Assembly (NCBI GenBank): GCA_964645775.1
Contig: CAZYBU010000066.1
Span: 1 to 9,297, forward strand
Length of the DNA: 9,297 nucleotides
DNA from: CAZYBU01 sp964645775
GTDB taxonomy: Bacteria; Spirochaetota; UBA4802; UBA5550
Reading direction: 5' to 3'
Below are positions 1 to 6,428 of the stretch, piece by piece. Within the stretch, counting starts at the first letter, position 1. Every line of letters begins with the position of its first letter. Position numbers and translations under genes: made by a program. The notes below the pieces were generated by a model, which searched no databases, was not told the origin of the DNA, and was given only the letters and a program-made list of their open reading frames with translations.

Positions 1-208
1 CGCTTCCCGCGGCCCCCACGTAATCGTTGGACCCGATATTGGTCCCTATAATGGACATGCCGATGATCCACCAGGGGAGGCTTCGGCCGGCAAGAAAATA
101 GTCGGTTGAAGACTTAATCCGTTTACCGAAGAAGAATCCGAAGAGCGTGATCCCTCCCAGGTAGAGTACGATAAGAACGAGGTCTATCCAGTGGACGCCC
201 GCATACAT
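1..208 (-). CDS. Sodium:solute symporter family protein, N-terminal fragment
   Basis: This is the first 69 codons of a gene whose remainder lies beyond the left edge of the window. The fragment begins MYAGVHWIDLVLIVLYLGG, a first membrane helix, followed by a short basic loop (GKRIKSS). It then has the signature TDYFLAGRSLPWW and a second helix leading to TNIGSNDYVGAAGS, which is the hallmark start of the SSS (SGLT-like) Na+/solute symporters. Members are inner-membrane proteins that import sugars, carboxylates, amino acids or vitamins with Na+; the substrate cannot be read from this part. The ATG at 208 follows the oxidoreductase beta stop by 5 bp, and a GGAAGGAG ribosome site (220-227) lies inside the end of that gene, so the two are very probably co-transcribed. 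That context suggests, without proving, a substrate linked to 2-oxoacid metabolism. Confidence 0.88.
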   Translation of the reverse strand, partial: MYAGVHWIDLVLIVLYLGGITLFGFFFGKRIKSSTDYFLAGRSLPWWIIGMSIIGTNIGSNDYVGAAGS

Positions 209-213
209 TATGG

Positions 214-981
214 TTATCGCTCCTTCCGTTTATCGGTCAGTATCCCAGGCGGGAACTCCCGGCTCATGACGGAACCGATCCAGCGGAAGGATTCCACGGA
301 GGACATCTTCCAGTTGGTGGGACAGGGTGACAGGACCTCAACGATGGAATAGCCCAGGCCGTCCACCTGGGTCTGGAAAGCGGTAGTAATGGCTTTTTTC
401 AGCTTGCGGACCGGTCCCGGACCCGTGAGGGCCACCCGTTCCGCGTAGACCACTCCCGGGAGGGAAGCTATCATCTCCGTTATATGCAGAGGATAACCAT
501 CCAGGTCGGGCCTGCGGCCGAGGGGAGATGTAGTGGTCCTCTGGTTCTCAAGGGTTGTGGGAGCCATCTGTCCCCCGGTCATGCCGTAGACCGCGTTATT
601 TATGAATATGACGGTGAAGTTCTCGCCCCTGTTGGCGGAGTGTATTGTCTCGGCCGTGCCTATGGCCGAGAGATCTCCGTCTCCCTGGTAGGTAAAGACG
701 AAAAGGTCGGGCCGGGCCCGCTTGATTCCGGTGGCCATGGCCGTTCCCCGGCCGTGAGCCGACTCCAGGGTATCGATGTCGAAGTACCTGTAGGCCAGGA
801 CCGCGCACCCGGCCGGGTTGACGCAGATGGTCTTTTGCCCGAGGTCCATCTCCTCAAGGACCTCGGCCGTCACCCTGTGGACGATGCCGTGGCCGCAACC
901 GGGACAGTAGTGGGTCACCACGTCTTTCTTATAATAGCGGGGCCAGGGATTGAGCTGCCTCATGTCGGTTGTCAGTTGCAT
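214..981 (-). CDS. 2-oxoacid:ferredoxin oxidoreductase, beta (TPP-binding) subunit
   Basis: This 255-residue protein is the catalytic thiamine-diphosphate subunit of a ferredoxin-dependent 2-oxoacid oxidoreductase (VOR/KOR class), which turns a 2-oxoacid plus CoA into acyl-CoA, CO2 and reduced ferredoxin in the cytoplasm. Visible signatures are HYCPGCGHG (Cys26, Cys29) and a later Cys59, cluster-ligand positions in this family. HGRG follows at 76-79. The TPP/Mg motif runs from GDGD (100-103) to NN (128-129), followed by YGMTGGQMAPTT and, near the C-terminus, LSPCPTNW. The length is normal for the family. The ATG at 981 is chosen because GGAGGT lies about 12 bases upstream inside the alpha gene; the gene overlaps the alpha stop by 10 bp, which implies translational coupling. 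A later in-frame ATG (963) has no good ribosome site. Homologues are called KorB or simply the beta subunit; substrate preference (branched-chain 2-oxoacid versus 2-oxoglutarate) is not determinable here. Confidence 0.95.
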   Translation of the reverse strand: MQLTTDMRQLNPWPRYYKKDVVTHYCPGCGHGIVHRVTAEVLEEMDLGQKTICVNPAGCAVLAYRYFDIDTLESAHGRGTAMATGIKRARPDLFVFTYQGDGDLSAIGTAETIHSANRGENFTVIFINNAVYGMTGGQMAPTTLENQRTTTSPLGRRPDLDGYPLHITEMIASLPGVVYAERVALTGPGPVRKLKKAITTAFQTQVDGLGYSIVEVLSPCPTNWKMSSVESFRWIGSVMSREFPPGILTDKRKER

Positions 982-2024
982 CGCTCTTCAATTACCTCCG
1001 CGAATTCCGCCGGCGTGGGGATGATACCTCCCGGGCGGCCGTAGAAGGATACCTCCACCCTTCCCTCAACTGCCAGGCGGACATCCTCCACCATCTGGCC
1101 GGTACTCATCTCGAAGACCAGGATCTTTTTCATTCTATCAGCAAGTTCACTTACCGCTTTCGAGGGAAAAGGCCAGAGCGTTTTGGGACGGAGGAGGCCC
1201 GCTTTCAGGCCCCGTTCCCGTACCCGGTTCAGGGCTCCCTTCGTGATACGGGCCGTGGTTCCGTAAGCTACCACGGCTACCTCCGCATCGTCGAGAAGGT
1301 ACTCTTCGAAACGGACCTCCTCCCGCTCTATCTTTTCGTGCTTACGGACAAGGTTCCAGTTATGCTCTTCCATTTCAGAGGTATCCAGTATCAGGGAGGC
1401 CATGTAGCGGCTCTCTTCTTTACCCCGGCCGGTTAAGGCCCACTCCTTCAGGGGAACATCGGTGACCGGTTCCGGGAAGGTGACCGGCTCTTTCATCTGG
1501 CCCATCATCCCGTCCCCAAGGAGCATGACCGGTATCCGATACCGGTCGGCTACCTCGAAGGCCTGGCGGGTCAGGTCTGCTATCTCCTGCACGGAAGAGG
1601 GGGCGAAGACAGGGGTCCGGTAGTCTCCGTGGCCGCCTCCCCGGGTGGCCTGGAAGTAGTCTCCCTGGGCCGGGGCGATGTTCCCCAGGCCCGGGCCTCC
1701 ACGCATAACGTTTACGATAACGGCCGGCAATTCAAAGCCGGCCAAAAAGGAGATCCCCTCCTGCTTGAGGCTTATGCCGGGACTGGAGGATGACGTCATG
1801 ACACGGGTACCGGTGGAGGCGGCCCCTATGACCATGTTTATTGCCGAGGTCTCGCTCTCCGACTGCACGAAGACGCCTCCCGCCTTTCGAAGGTGTTCCG
1901 ACATGTATTCACCCAGCTCGTTCTGGGGAGTGATGGGATAGCCGAAGTAGCATCTACAGCCGGCGCGGATGGCCGCCTCGCCGAAGGTGTGGTTGCCGCT
2001 CATGAAGACCCGGTCATTCACCAT
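972..2024 (-). CDS. vorB: 2-oxoacid:ferredoxin oxidoreductase, alpha subunit (VorB family)
   Basis: About 350 residues that match the family annotated as 3-methyl-2-oxobutanoate dehydrogenase subunit VorB, close to 2-oxoglutarate KorA. Counting from the chosen start, the pyrimidine-binding domain shows GYPITPQNE (28-36), QSESE (54-58), TSSSSPGISL (from 77) and RGGPGLG (from 108). AQGDYFQATRGGGHGDYR and a C-terminal transketolase-C-like domain with LRPKTLWPFP follow. It pairs with the beta subunit to form the active site. The start is uncertain: the open frame reaches 2054, but the ATG at 2024 has GGAG four bases ahead, and the GTG directly after it (2021) would give better spacing. Conserved homology starts about where either begins. 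The gene overlaps the ferredoxin stop by 11 bp and the beta start by 10 bp, a compact operon. The symbol follows common database naming, in which VorB is the alpha chain. Confidence 0.94.
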   Translation of the reverse strand: MVNDRVFMSGNHTFGEAAIRAGCRCYFGYPITPQNELGEYMSEHLRKAGGVFVQSESETSAINMVIGAASTGTRVMTSSSSPGISLKQEGISFLAGFELPAVIVNVMRGGPGLGNIAPAQGDYFQATRGGGHGDYRTPVFAPSSVQEIADLTRQAFEVADRYRIPVMLLGDGMMGQMKEPVTFPEPVTDVPLKEWALTGRGKEESRYMASLILDTSEMEEHNWNLVRKHEKIEREEVRFEEYLLDDAEVAVVAYGTTARITKGALNRVRERGLKAGLLRPKTLWPFPSKAVSELADRMKKILVFEMSTGQMVEDVRLAVEGRVEVSFYGRPGGIIPTPAEFAEVIEERCN

Positions 2025-2238
2025 ATATCTCCAGTGCCAGGTCGGGGCAGACAAGGACGCAGGCCATGCACCCGACGCAGGCGTCCCGATTCACCACCCG
2101 GGGCGGATAGTATCCCTGGACGTTCAGTTCCGCGGAAAATTCCAGGACACCCGGTTTGCAGAACTCGATACAGAGTCCGCATCCCTTGCAGAAGTCTTTG
2201 TTTACCTTAACATGAAAAACCCGGGCGGTCCTGTTCAT
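2014..2238 (-). CDS. Ferredoxin subunit (2x[4Fe-4S]) of 2-oxoacid oxidoreductase
   Basis: A 74-residue bacterial-type ferredoxin. Two cluster motifs are intact: Cys17-x2-Cys20-x2-Cys23-x3-Cys27-Pro-equivalent (CKGCGLCIEFCKPG) and Cys54-x2-Cys57-x2-Cys60-x3-Cys64-Pro (CVGCMACVLVCPD). These bind two low-potential [4Fe-4S] clusters. The segment between them contains GYYPPRVVN, typical of the small delta/ferredoxin subunit of VOR/KOR enzymes, where it passes electrons from the TPP subunit to free ferredoxin. It is the first gene of the operon. The ATG at 2238 is preceded by GGAG with 7-base spacing. The 117 bp between this start and the repeat array is AT-rich, but I found no convincing -35/-10 pair there. 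Confidence 0.95.
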   Translation of the reverse strand: MNRTARVFHVKVNKDFCKGCGLCIEFCKPGVLEFSAELNVQGYYPPRVVNRDACVGCMACVLVCPDLALEIYGE

Positions 2239-2355
2239 CCTCGATCTCCAAAGGGTATCGTGACCAGAGGTTGACCGCCATGGTAATTATTTCAAGAGCA
2301 AAATTAATCGGTATTCATTCTTTACCTTTATTTACTACAAATAATTCCACTATTT

Positions 2356-2621
2356 CCGCCGCCTTCGGCGGCGGATATAGCGATTCATTAATATCTNNNN
2401 NNNNNNNNNNNNNNNNNNNNNNNNNNNNNNNNNNNNNNNNNNNNNNNNNNNNNNNNNNNNNNNNNNNNNNNNNNNNNNNNNNNNNNNNNNNNNNNNTTAT
2501 CTGCCATAATTGTACTCTGGTCTTCCCGCCGCCTTCGGCGGCGGATATAGCGATTCATTAATATCTTTATCTGCCATAATTGTACTCTGGTCTTCCCGCC
2601 GCCTTCGGCGGCGGATATAGC
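2356..2621. repeat. 70-bp tandem repeat array with GC hairpin, interrupted by a scaffold gap
   Basis: Identical 70-bp units are arranged head to tail. One full unit spans 2497-2566. A second unit (2567-2621) is identical until it diverges after GGATATAGC, and a left partial unit (2356-2396) is identical up to the gap. Each unit carries the perfect inverted repeat CCGCCGCC-TTC-GGCGGCGG (at 2356-2374, 2526-2544 and 2596-2614): an 8-bp GC stem with a 3-base loop, in otherwise AT-rich sequence. The array lies between the divergent-facing ends of two minus-strand genes: downstream of the kinase stop (2694) and upstream of the ferredoxin start (2238). The hairpins could affect transcript termination or stability, but no function is demonstrated. 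True copy number is unknown because of the gap. Confidence 0.95.
2397..2496. other. Assembly gap (100 N)
   Basis: Exactly 100 N bases, the usual placeholder for a scaffold gap of unknown size. The left flank ends in ATATCT and the right flank begins TTATCTGCC; these two strings are adjacent inside the intact 70-bp unit (2561-2575). Removing the N run places the hairpins exactly 70 bp apart, so the missing sequence is most simply zero or a whole number of further repeat units. Confidence 0.98.
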
Positions 2622-2651
2622 AATCAACTGTTGTCTGCGCACAGAAACATC

Positions 2652-2670
2652 TTCAGAAAATATTTCTGAA
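2652..2670 (-). terminator. Hairpin after the PAS kinase gene, possible weak terminator
   Basis: Perfect inverted repeat TTCAGAAA-ATA-TTTCTGAA, an 8-bp stem with a 3-base loop, 23 bp beyond the kinase stop codon. It is AT-rich and is not followed by a clean T run on the minus strand, so it is a poor intrinsic terminator on its own. The GC hairpins of the adjacent repeat array may contribute to ending the transcript. Confidence 0.35.
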
Positions 2671-2693
2671 AATTAATGCCTGACCGGGAAGGA

Positions 2694-3824
2694 TTACCAG
2701 GCTGAATGGACGGGACCTTCCCTGAAAAGCAGTATCGCCGTGGTCCCGCCGGAAGAGTTTTTTGAGAGCAAGATTTTCCCATTCAGCTTCACCATGAAGT
2801 CCCGGCACATGAAGAGTCCCAGACCGGGTGACTTCCCTTTTCGGCTGACAGTTTCCAGGAGTTCTTCCGTCAATTCATGCTCTTCACAGTTATCGAAGAG
2901 TCCCCGGCCGGTGTCGGAAATTCGAATGAGGGTCCCCTCCCCCGTAATCTCCGATTCGAGGCTGACTCTGCCGTTATCGGGAGTGTACTTCACGGCATTG
3001 GAGATTAGGTTCCGTACCACGGCGTGAAGCATGTTCCGGTCCAGGTAGAGGACCAGGTCCGGATCGATATCATTCTGTATTTCAATGCCCTTCCGACCGG
3101 CCGGTAGCATATATAGATTAATTACATCTTCAACCAGATCACGGATGGGGACCGATTCCCATTCCATGGTGAAATCATCCTCATGCTTCGTGGCCCAGTT
3201 CAGGATATTATCCACCAGGAGCCTTACGGAGCGGGCGGAGGTGTGAAGAAGATCGATATATTCCCGGTAATCGTCACAATCCATGTTCGGGAGATCGTCA
3301 TGGAGGTATTCCAGGCTTCCGTCCAGGCCGGTGATAGGCGACCTGAGGTCGTGGGCGATGAGGGCGATCATCTTCCGGGCGATTAAGACCGAACCGCGGA
3401 GCTTCCGGTTCTCTTCTTCCATCTCCAGTTCCCTGAGCTTCCGCTCCGTGACGTCTCGTTTCAGGCCCAGAAAAAAGTTTTTATTTCCGGCATTGTGGGG
3501 CACAATAGTAACTTCGCACCAGTATTCGGAACCGTCCCTTGTATAATTGATGATCTCGGAGAGGATCTTCTCCCTCCTCCGCATGGCCTTGCGGAGCCTG
3601 GACTTCTCCTCAGGATCCGTCTTCTCTCCCTGCTGGAAGCTGGGACGCTTCCCGATGACCTCTTCTGTTTCATAGCCTGTAAGAGCATGGAAGACATCAT
3701 TGACGTAGAGTATTTTCTCATCCTCCGAGGTGAGTATAACAGCGTTATCGGATTTTTTCAATCCTTCGGTAATGATCATCTGGATGTATTCCAGATTGAA
3801 GTCCTGGGGATCGGAAGTTTTCAT
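2694..3824 (-). CDS. PAS domain sensor histidine kinase (soluble, LOV-like PAS without cysteine)
   Basis: A 376-residue cytoplasmic histidine kinase with no membrane segment. Residues about 14-130 form a PAS domain (NAVILTSEDEKILYVND...GYETEEVIGK, then NYTRDGSEYW and GLKRDVTERK). A helical linker (130-150) leads to the HisKA dimerisation domain with the phospho-acceptor His158 in IAHDLRSP. The HATPase_c domain shows the N box (NLISNAVKYTPDNG, Asn276), the G1 box DTGRG (304-308) and the G2 box GLGLF (334-338). The PAS resembles LOV photosensors, but the position of the flavin-binding Cys in GxNCRFLQG is Pro61 here (GKRPSFQQG), so it is unlikely to form the LOV photo-adduct and may sense a ligand or redox state. 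No response regulator is adjacent, so its partner is elsewhere. The ATG at 3824 has GAGG five bases ahead, and a candidate promoter lies close upstream. Confidence 0.93.
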   Translation of the reverse strand: MKTSDPQDFNLEYIQMIITEGLKKSDNAVILTSEDEKILYVNDVFHALTGYETEEVIGKRPSFQQGEKTDPEEKSRLRKAMRRREKILSEIINYTRDGSEYWCEVTIVPHNAGNKNFFLGLKRDVTERKLRELEMEEENRKLRGSVLIARKMIALIAHDLRSPITGLDGSLEYLHDDLPNMDCDDYREYIDLLHTSARSVRLLVDNILNWATKHEDDFTMEWESVPIRDLVEDVINLYMLPAGRKGIEIQNDIDPDLVLYLDRNMLHAVVRNLISNAVKYTPDNGRVSLESEITGEGTLIRISDTGRGLFDNCEEHELTEELLETVSRKGKSPGLGLFMCRDFMVKLNGKILLSKNSSGGTTAILLFREGPVHSAW

Positions 3825-4237
3825 CGGGACCTCGCTGCTAAGAGGAAAATCTTCTATTAAACTCTAATACGTTATTTCGTCATGAGCCATAATTTAGTCA
3901 AATACTAAAAATTAATTAATTAATTATTGATAATCATAAATTTCGCCATGTTCGCAGTATAATTGCACAGCAATACCTTAAACTGTTCCCACCAGGCATG
4001 AGAATACCATGAAGAGGGAATCTATACATACATCCCGATCGGCAAGGCCCGTTTAAGCCTGTCAACAGTGCCTCTGACACATAAAACAACTTGCGATTTA
4101 AACCATACCTTTTTCAGGTCATATTTTCCCGGTAACTCGATGATCTATATCATATTACTAATCTGCCAGGGAATTATGAACCATCCCTTCACATGGAGAG
4201 GGCGAAGGGTTAAGAAATACGGCAGGTCCTGTTACTG
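3825..4237. other. Intergenic region, 413 bp, no gene seen
   Basis: Between the kinase start and the end of the small membrane-protein gene. It contains the AT-rich promoter-like segment next to the kinase. Near the other gene's stop there is a 6-bp inverted repeat CCCTTC/GAAGGG (4185-4190 with 4204-4209, 13-base loop) that could be a weak terminator but has no T run. No tRNA, no conserved small open frame and no repeat shared with the other arrays was seen. Confidence 0.7.
3872..3901 (-). promoter_or_regulatory. Candidate promoter for the PAS kinase
   Basis: On the minus strand TTGACT (3896-3901) matches the -35 consensus well. An extended A/T tract built on repeated AATT (3902-3942) lies immediately upstream and could act as an UP element. 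The -10 element is poor: AAATAA at 3872-3877 after 18 bases, or CGAAAT after 16. The position would give a leader of roughly 40 bases to the ATG at 3824. Confidence 0.35.
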
Positions 4238-4702
4238 TTAACCTCGAATGAAACCGGCAAGCCGGTCCAGCATACTCTTTCCGTACTGCTTCGCCAGGGC
4301 CAGGAGACCGGCCATGATACCGTAGATACCGATTCCCGTAACGCATCCCATACGTCCGCAGATCGGGCATACGCTGAAAACCGTCAGGGACCCGGCGAAG
4401 ATGACCCACCATCCAAGGAGGCGAACAAGGCCCCGTGAGAAAAACCCGGCAGGCCGCGCGCTTCCCCGTATGGCCGCTTTCAGCTTCTCCAGGTCGTCGT
4501 CTGAAAGCTCATCAACGGGCCGGGGAAGCTCGAACTCCCGGGCCCCCTTCCCCTCCAGTGTAAGTCTGATGCGGGATAAAGAATCACTGCCGGGAGTATC
4601 CACCACCTCCAGGTCAAAGGGAGAGGGAATCTCCAGTTCACGGCGCAGCCGGCGGGAAAGGCCGTTCCGGTCAACGGAACCCGTAATTGCTTCTTTGTTC
4701 AT
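4238..4702 (-). CDS. Small membrane protein of unknown function with Cys motif
   Basis: I do not recognise the family. The 154-residue protein (from the ATG at 4702) has a charged soluble N-terminal region of about 85 residues (LRRELEIPSPFDLEVVDTPG, then an acidic VDELSDDDLEKLKAAI helix). A hydrophobic helix follows at about 92-110 (LLGWWVIFAGSLTVFSV), then CPICGRMGC (Cys112, Cys115, Cys120), a second helix at about 121-137, and a basic tail. The cysteines could bind metal or be redox-active at the membrane face. The start at 4702 is preferred because GGAGG lies 5 bases before it. An in-frame ATG at 4714 overlaps the upstream stop as TAATG but has no ribosome site. It follows the CREST-like gene by 11 bp and is probably co-transcribed with it. 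Confidence 0.7.
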   Translation of the reverse strand: MNKEAITGSVDRNGLSRRLRRELEIPSPFDLEVVDTPGSDSLSRIRLTLEGKGAREFELPRPVDELSDDDLEKLKAAIRGSARPAGFFSRGLVRLLGWWVIFAGSLTVFSVCPICGRMGCVTGIGIYGIMAGLLALAKQYGKSMLDRLAGFIRG

Positions 4703-4713
4703 CCGGCCCTCCA

Positions 4714-5382
4714 TTACGCCGGATTCGCGCGGATCCCCTTCCGCACAGCCGCCAGGAAGACAAAAAGGGCCACAACCTGGATCAGATGATAGACTCCGTT
4801 ATGGTCGAACTGCCAGATCAGGGTAAAGCTCCATAGCCTCAGGGCCTGTTCCACGGCCGCGAAGATGGTGATAAGGATACCGAGTGTCATGATCGCGGCG
4901 TCCGGTCGTCTTTGACCGAGCCAGAGCCTCAGGTAGGTTACCAGGGCAAAGAGCATGGCCGCTGACTGGTACAGTATAAAAATGATAAAATACCGTTCAA
5001 TAAAAAAGGAGAGGGTCGCCGAAACGGCAAAGGCCGCGATACCGATAATCACGATCCAGGGCCGCGTTTTTAAATAGGCCGCCTCTCCCTTCCAGTCCAG
5101 GATGGCCGCGGCCAGGATCAGGGTCACTACCATGATAAGACAGAAGAAGAGGGGCATCCAGAGTGCCCGGTTAACGGTATCGCTCATCTCGAATCCGTGG
5201 GCTATGGCCCCCAGGAGGGCGCCCACACCGAGTAGACCGAAAATTATCATCCAGAGCCGGGCCTTCTCCCGGTTAACGCCCCGGAGGGCCGAGAGGGAGT
5301 AGACCGCGTAGAAGGCCACAAGGGCCAGGATGGCGTCCGTGACAGCCGTGGTCTGTTCCGTAGGTATGGTTATAAAATTCAT
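4714..5382 (-). CDS. Seven-helix membrane protein, CREST-hydrolase-like
   Basis: A 222-residue integral membrane protein with about seven hydrophobic helices (approximately 12-31, 43-62, 72-94, 108-126, 130-151, 163-185, 196-215). Polar residues sit where the CREST superfamily (alkaline ceramidase, PAQR and related putative metal-dependent membrane hydrolases) has its metal and catalytic ligands: Glu9 and Asp16 at the start of helix 1, His62 in GAIAHGF at the end of helix 2, and FDHNGVYHLIQ (Asp193, His194, His199) before the last helix. The assignment is by motif pattern and topology only, since family members differ greatly. If correct, it would hydrolyse a lipid or amide within the membrane. 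The ATG at 5382 has GGAGA eight bases ahead. It lies 85 bp downstream of the hydrolase gene and 11 bp ahead of the small membrane protein gene. Confidence 0.75.
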   Translation of the reverse strand: MNFITIPTEQTTAVTDAILALVAFYAVYSLSALRGVNREKARLWMIIFGLLGVGALLGAIAHGFEMSDTVNRALWMPLFFCLIMVVTLILAAAILDWKGEAAYLKTRPWIVIIGIAAFAVSATLSFFIERYFIIFILYQSAAMLFALVTYLRLWLGQRRPDAAIMTLGILITIFAAVEQALRLWSFTLIWQFDHNGVYHLIQVVALFVFLAAVRKGIRANPA

Positions 5383-5401
5383 GGCGCGAGTCTCCGTGCA
5401 G

Positions 5402-5407
5402 ATTATA
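5402..5407 (-). promoter_or_regulatory. Candidate -10 element upstream of the CREST-like gene
   Basis: A perfect TATAAT on the minus strand, about 20 bases before the start codon at 5382. No good -35 hexamer lies 16-18 bases upstream (CTGTTA is the best at 18). It may allow the two membrane-protein genes to be expressed separately from the hydrolase gene. Confidence 0.3.
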
Positions 5408-5467
5408 GTCTGACAATAGCGGATATAACAGCAGCCGGGTAAAAAATAATCAAGAGATAAATGACAA

Positions 5468-6361
5468 CTATTCTTTCCCTTCCCTCAGAGAAGCCGGGCC
5501 TTCCCGGGCCGGAAGCACCTCCAGGAGACCCTGCACGGCGTAGTGGTCCGAGGCGTAGGGCACATTCTTTGCGCAGGGCCTCTCTCCCGTGATAAGCTCC
5601 ACGGAAAGGGGGCGGAATGCGGCAGGATCATAGTAGATCCTGTCCAGGCGGCGGCTCTCTTCCCCCACGAAGGCGTTCTTTCGGGAGAGCTCGTTCTCTT
5701 CCATGTTCCAGGTATAGCCCGGCTCGCCCGGTTTCAGCTCTTTCCAGAGGTCTTTCATTCCCTGGCCGGCTATCCACCCGGCTTCGGGGGAACCCTCCCC
5801 GAAGTTAAAGTCACCCAGGATGACAGCCGGTCCCCTGCCGGCCAGCTTTTTCTGTACCACCTGGAGCTGTTCAATGCGTTTCTTCTCGAAATTCATGGGA
5901 CTGGTAAGGTGAAGCGCCGCCACGGTCACCCGCCTCCCCTTTACCCGGATATCGGCCACACAGACATACCTGTCTTCCGGGGAGGGGAGCCTGTGGTATT
6001 CCACGTTTTCAAGGCGGTGGCGGCTTAATAGAAGAACCTTGCCGGGAGAGAAACCGCTCTTCTCCTTCCAGCTCCAGTGGTAGCCGGCCAGGGGGGCCAG
6101 CCCCCTCATCCTCTTTAAGAGCCAGGGCCGGACTTCCTGGAGGGCGATGACGTCGGCACGGCTCCGGATAAAGGTCCGCATTATTGAGCGGACCCTGGAC
6201 TCGGAGATCTTCTCGTAGCCGTAGACGTTGTAGGTCAGGACCCGGAGGGTAACCGGCTTCCCCCTTCCCGCGAGGGGTGATGACGCCGAAAAAAGAAGAA
6301 TTATCAGAGAAACGAATAATCCGGCTGAAAGCCTTTTCATAGTCCTGGTACCATTTATCAT
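5468..6361 (-). CDS. Probable exported endonuclease/exonuclease/phosphatase family hydrolase
   Basis: A 297-residue protein of the EEP superfamily (DNase I, neutral sphingomyelinase and inositol phosphatase fold), a Mg2+-dependent phosphodiesterase or phosphatase. From the ATG at 6361 an N-terminal signal peptide is visible (MKRLSAGLFVSLIILLFSASSPLAG), so it should act outside the cytoplasm. The catalytic set is complete: Asn45 in LTYNVYG, Glu76 in ALQEV, His151 in ALHLTSP, Asp184 and Asn186 in LGDFN, Asp240 in RLDRIYY, and Asp272-His273 in SDHYAVQG. The actual substrate (nucleic acid, phospholipid or phosphosugar) cannot be decided. The open frame extends upstream to 6463, but the ATG at 6361 has AAGGAAG ahead and puts the signal peptide near the N-terminus; an ATG at 6340 is a weaker alternative. 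Confidence 0.9.
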   Translation of the reverse strand: MINGTRTMKRLSAGLFVSLIILLFSASSPLAGRGKPVTLRVLTYNVYGYEKISESRVRSIMRTFIRSRADVIALQEVRPWLLKRMRGLAPLAGYHWSWKEKSGFSPGKVLLLSRHRLENVEYHRLPSPEDRYVCVADIRVKGRRVTVAALHLTSPMNFEKKRIEQLQVVQKKLAGRGPAVILGDFNFGEGSPEAGWIAGQGMKDLWKELKPGEPGYTWNMEENELSRKNAFVGEESRRLDRIYYDPAAFRPLSVELITGERPCAKNVPYASDHYAVQGLLEVLPAREGPASLREGKE

Positions 6362-6422
6362 GGATGCTTCCTTTCGGGACAGTTCGCGGTATCCTGCCCC
6401 GCCGCGGCGCAAATGGCAAGAA

Positions 6423-6428
6423 ATTATA
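6423..6428 (-). promoter_or_regulatory. Candidate -10 element for the hydrolase gene
   Basis: A perfect TATAAT on the minus strand, 61 bases before the ATG at 6361. No convincing -35 is found at the right distance, so this rests on one hexamer only. Confidence 0.3.

Noticed and set aside
484..1044. A 186-residue plus-strand open frame
   Set aside because: It is antisense to the strongly supported oxidoreductase beta subunit and has no recognisable protein features. It is a codon-bias shadow in high-GC DNA.
2356..2621. A CRISPR array
   Set aside because: The whole 70-bp period is identical from unit to unit. There are no variable spacers between constant repeats and no cas genes nearby.
3825..4237. 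A tRNA or small RNA gene in the intergenic region
   Set aside because: No cloverleaf-compatible arms or T-loop sequence was seen; only short AT-rich inverted repeats are present.
4158..4412. An 84-residue minus-strand open frame overlapping the small membrane protein gene
   Set aside because: It is out of frame with the membrane protein gene, has no ribosome site, and its composition looks like a frame shadow.
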